NCBI RefSeq assembly: GCF_003946305.1
Contig: NZ_RHNS01000015.1
Span: 1-63,792, forward strand
From: Lacticaseibacillus porcinae
GTDB taxonomy: Bacteria > Bacillota > Bacilli > Lactobacillales > Lactobacillaceae
DNA: 63,792 nt
Reading direction: 5' to 3'
Numbering within the stretch: the first letter of the stretch is position 1; each line of letters opens with the position of its first letter. Position numbers and translations under genes: made by a program. This document shows positions 61,550 to 63,792 of the stretch, piece by piece. The notes beneath the pieces were generated by a model, which saw nothing but the letters and a program-made list of their open reading frames with translations, ran no database searches and had not been told where the DNA came from.

Positions 61550-63679
61550 ATGTCACAATGGACTGTTGAAACAAGCGATGCGACGAAGGTCGTGCAAAAC
61601 GGGAATACCTTTTTGATCGCGAACGGTTATCTAGGGTATCGCGGCACGTTAGAGGAAATGTCTGCTAAAGATTTCGTCGCGGTGAATTTGTTAGGCGTCT
61701 ATGACAAACACGGGGATGCATGGCGTGAACCGGTGAATGCGCCAGATCCGCTTCATTTGACGTTATCAGTGAATGGTGAGCAGTTGACCGATGAAACGCC
61801 GAAGCTCGCACACCGTCAATGGTTGGATCTCAAAGCCGCGGTGCATCATCGCCAAACCACTTTTGAACTTGGTGGGGTGCAAGTCACGTTAACGACAGAA
61901 CGCTTTGCTAGTGCCGCAGATGAACATTTACTTGCTGGAAAAGTTTCTGTGCAAGTTGATCGACCAGCAGAAGTCGTGATCGATCATGCCATTGATCCAA
62001 AAGTGTGGGATCTCAACGGCCCGCACTTCGTAGACGAGAAGCCGATCACTGATGGGATCTTGTTGACGACTGGTGAAGGAGATCTTGTCGCGGTCACCCA
62101 ACGTGTTGACGCGCTGCAGTGGCGATCTTCAGGAACGCGACTAAGCACTGAAGCAAAGCCAGGCGTGACTTACACTTATACGGTTCAAGCCTTGGTGTAC
62201 ACCAGCTTAGATGTCCCAGCTGAACGCTTAGTCTCAACGATCACGCAAGGTCTTCACGAAACCGACTACCAAGACCAACTCGCTGAACACAAAGCGACTT
62301 GGGCAAAGCGCTGGGATCGCAGTAATGTGCAGATCACAGGGGATAATGACGCTGACTTAGCATTACGCTATAGCTTGTATCAACTTCAAAGCATTGCACC
62401 GCATCACTTGGATCTGTCGATCCCAGCCCGCGGGTTGTCGGGACAAACTTATAAAGGGGCCTTTTTCTGGGATACGGAAATGTTTATGTTGCCGTTTTTC
62501 TTAAGAACCGATCCTGAAGTTGCACGGCGATTGTTGAATTATCGCATCAACACGTTGCCTCAAGCATTGAAAAAAGCCCAGCACTATGGCTATCAAGGCG
62601 CCTTTTATGCGTGGGAAAGCCAAGCAGATGGTCGCGATGCCACCAGCGATTACAATGTCACTGATGTGTTCACTGGGCGGCCGATGCGGACCTATTTTAA
62701 AGATAAGCAGATCCATATTTCTGCAGCAGTGGCCATGGCGCTGTGGTCGAGTTATCAACTCACTGGCGATGTGAGGTTGCTGACGGATGGTGGGTTGCAA
62801 GTCTTGATCGAATGTGCGAAATTCTATTATTCGAGAAGCTATTGGTCCCCGTTGAAACACCGCTTTGAATTGTTAGATGTCCTCGGCCCAGATGAATATC
62901 ACGAACGTGTCAACAACAATGCCTACACCAATCGCGCGGCGTTAGCGACAGTGCAAGCGGCCCTTGAAGGCGTTGTTGTGGTGGCAAAAGCTGATCCTGA
63001 ACGCCTTAAAGAAATTCAACAACAAGTTGATTGGGGGACTTGGCAAGCGCGGCTCAGCGATTATGTGGTTGATTTATACATTCCTGAACCTGATGCAGAT
63101 GGCGTGATCCCGCAATTTGATGGCTATCGCGATTTGGAAAATGTTTTCGTGCCGGCAGTGCGCGACCGCTTGTTAAAGCCCAACGAATATTGGGGCGGGG
63201 CGTATGGCGTTGCCAGCGATACCCAAGTGATCAAACAAGCAGATGTGGTGTTGTTACTGAAGCAATTCCAGAACGATTACACCACGGAACAGAAATTGTT
63301 GAATTGGCAATATTATGAACCGCGCACCGAACACGGTTCCACGCTTTCGGCATCGACTTATGCGTTAGTAGCTTGTGAAATCGGTAAAGCAGACTGGGCT
63401 TATCCCTTCTTTATGCAATCAGCGACAGTTGATTTAACGGGAAAATCCAAACAATTTGCCGGTGGTGTGTATATCGGTGGCACCCATCCCGCAGCTAACG
63501 GCGGGGCTTGGATGGATGTGGTGCAAGGCTTTTGCGGGTTGCAAGAAGTTGATGGGCGCCCGACTGTTGCGAGTCACTTGCCAAGTCACTGGCAATCGGT
63601 CAGCTTTAAAGTGTGTGTCCGCGGGCGGTGGTATCAAGCACAAGTCACGCAAGATACCGCGACGATTCAGCCGATGTAA
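61550..63679 (+). CDS. GH65 family alpha-glucoside phosphorylase, specificity unknown
   Basis: A 709-aa member of GH65, clearly different from the maltose phosphorylase at 54452. The catalytic acid is Glu449 in VLGPDEYHERVNNN, and the phosphate-binding region TEHGSTLSAST is kept. The active-site stretches FFWDTEMFMLPFF and AFYAWESQADGRDATSDYNV resemble the branch with nigerose, kojibiose and related phosphorylases, so the substrate is probably an alpha-glucoside other than maltose. AGGAGG precedes the ATG. Last gene of the malEFG unit; an IS element starts within 35 bp of its stop. Confidence 0.88.
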   Translation: MSQWTVETSDATKVVQNGNTFLIANGYLGYRGTLEEMSAKDFVAVNLLGVYDKHGDAWREPVNAPDPLHLTLSVNGEQLTDETPKLAHRQWLDLKAAVHHRQTTFELGGVQVTLTTERFASAADEHLLAGKVSVQVDRPAEVVIDHAIDPKVWDLNGPHFVDEKPITDGILLTTGEGDLVAVTQRVDALQWRSSGTRLSTEAKPGVTYTYTVQALVYTSLDVPAERLVSTITQGLHETDYQDQLAEHKATWAKRWDRSNVQITGDNDADLALRYSLYQLQSIAPHHLDLSIPARGLSGQTYKGAFFWDTEMFMLPFFLRTDPEVARRLLNYRINTLPQALKKAQHYGYQGAFYAWESQADGRDATSDYNVTDVFTGRPMRTYFKDKQIHISAAVAMALWSSYQLTGDVRLLTDGGLQVLIECAKFYYSRSYWSPLKHRFELLDVLGPDEYHERVNNNAYTNRAALATVQAALEGVVVVAKADPERLKEIQQQVDWGTWQARLSDYVVDLYIPEPDADGVIPQFDGYRDLENVFVPAVRDRLLKPNEYWGGAYGVASDTQVIKQADVVLLLKQFQNDYTTEQKLLNWQYYEPRTEHGSTLSASTYALVACEIGKADWAYPFFMQSATVDLTGKSKQFAGGVYIGGTHPAANGGAWMDVVQGFCGLQEVDGRPTVASHLPSHWQSVSFKVCVRGRWYQAQVTQDTATIQPM

Positions 63680-63706
63680 AAAAGATGCTGTTTGCAATGA
63701 GTGCAT

Positions 63707-63792
63707 GATGTGAACCCATTAGGTTGGACAATTAAATAACTTGGTTATGCAGCCTCTTGAAGGGCAAGTTGTCGATATGCAATCGGTGACTT
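63707..63792 (-). mobile_element. IS3-type insertion sequence, right end only
   Basis: The end resembles IS150-group termini: TG at 63707 and a GGTTGGACA block about 15 bp in. A transposase C-terminus reads out of it on the minus strand. The rest lies beyond the window. Confidence 0.65.
63745..63792 (-). CDS. IS3-type transposase OrfB, C-terminal end (partial)
   Basis: Minus-strand frame ending KSPIAYRQLALQEAA and stop TAA at 63745. This is the typical tail of IS3-family integrase-type transposases (the P-x-x-YR motif after the DDE domain). Partial because the window ends. Confidence 0.72.
   Translation of the reverse strand, partial: KSPIAYRQLALQEAA

Overview
The window looks like chromosome of a Lactobacillaceae bacterium. 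Shine-Dalgarno sites are strong (AGGAGG-type), GTG and TTG starts are common, and T-rich intrinsic terminators sit between units. Secreted peptidoglycan hydrolases carry SH3-like repeats, a T-box controls trpS, and carbon use runs through maltose phosphorylase with beta-phosphoglucomutase. I place it near the Lacticaseibacillus branch on style only. There is no rRNA, CRISPR array or prophage. One IS3-type element enters at the right edge.

Layout. 1-5.2 kb: zinc alcohol dehydrogenase, an AraC regulator, and the deoCBD nucleoside-salvage operon. 5.3-6.9 kb: an NlpC/P60 hydrolase. 7.0-10.9 kb (minus strand): three translationally coupled genes, a PD-(D/E)XK-Rad3 helicase fusion, an MmcB-like nuclease-fold protein and an sce7725-family protein. 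11.0-12.8 kb: a protein with a histone-H1-like tail, a TauE/SafE exporter and a DUF1634 partner. 13.1-15.9 kb: two paralogous cell-wall hydrolases, one CHAP and one NlpC/P60. 15.9-24.8 kb: aminotransferase/LysR pair, two HAD phosphatases, YczE-like membrane protein, BrnQ, aldo-keto reductase and small proteins. 24.8-32.0 kb: UvrA-like ABC ATPase, nitroreductase, HD hydrolase, tRNA-Thr, CPBP protease and HelD. 32.2-36.3 kb: an OpuC/EgtU-type importer next to a glutathione-reductase-like flavoenzyme. 36.3-37.6 kb: T-box and trpS.

37.9-45.9 kb is a nearly complete murein-sugar salvage locus: MupG (6-phospho-MurNAc hydrolase), a MurNAc/GlcNAc kinase, an esterase, MurQ, MurR, a PTS EIIC and AnmK. 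With the three secreted hydrolases, the window can cut, import, phosphorylate and degrade wall fragments. LemA/TPM proteins and a MATE transporter follow.

49.0-50.3 kb has no convincing protein of normal size. It holds a small hydrophobic peptide locus and a roughly 495-nt sequence that folds into a closed, multi-helix RNA on the plus strand; I do not recognise it. 50.3-63.7 kb is a UDG-like gene and then a maltodextrin regulon in three plus-strand units: GH13 alpha-glucosidase plus neopullulanase; maltose phosphorylase plus pgmB; ABC importer plus a second GH65. Each unit starts with the same 16-bp operator and a cre-like site. The importer ATPase and a LacI-type regulator are not in the window, and the locus ends against an IS3-type transposase.

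Most worth pursuing: the helicase-nuclease-sce7725 operon, the large structured RNA, the esterase inside the MurNAc operon, and dispersed palindromic repeats that show compensatory base changes.
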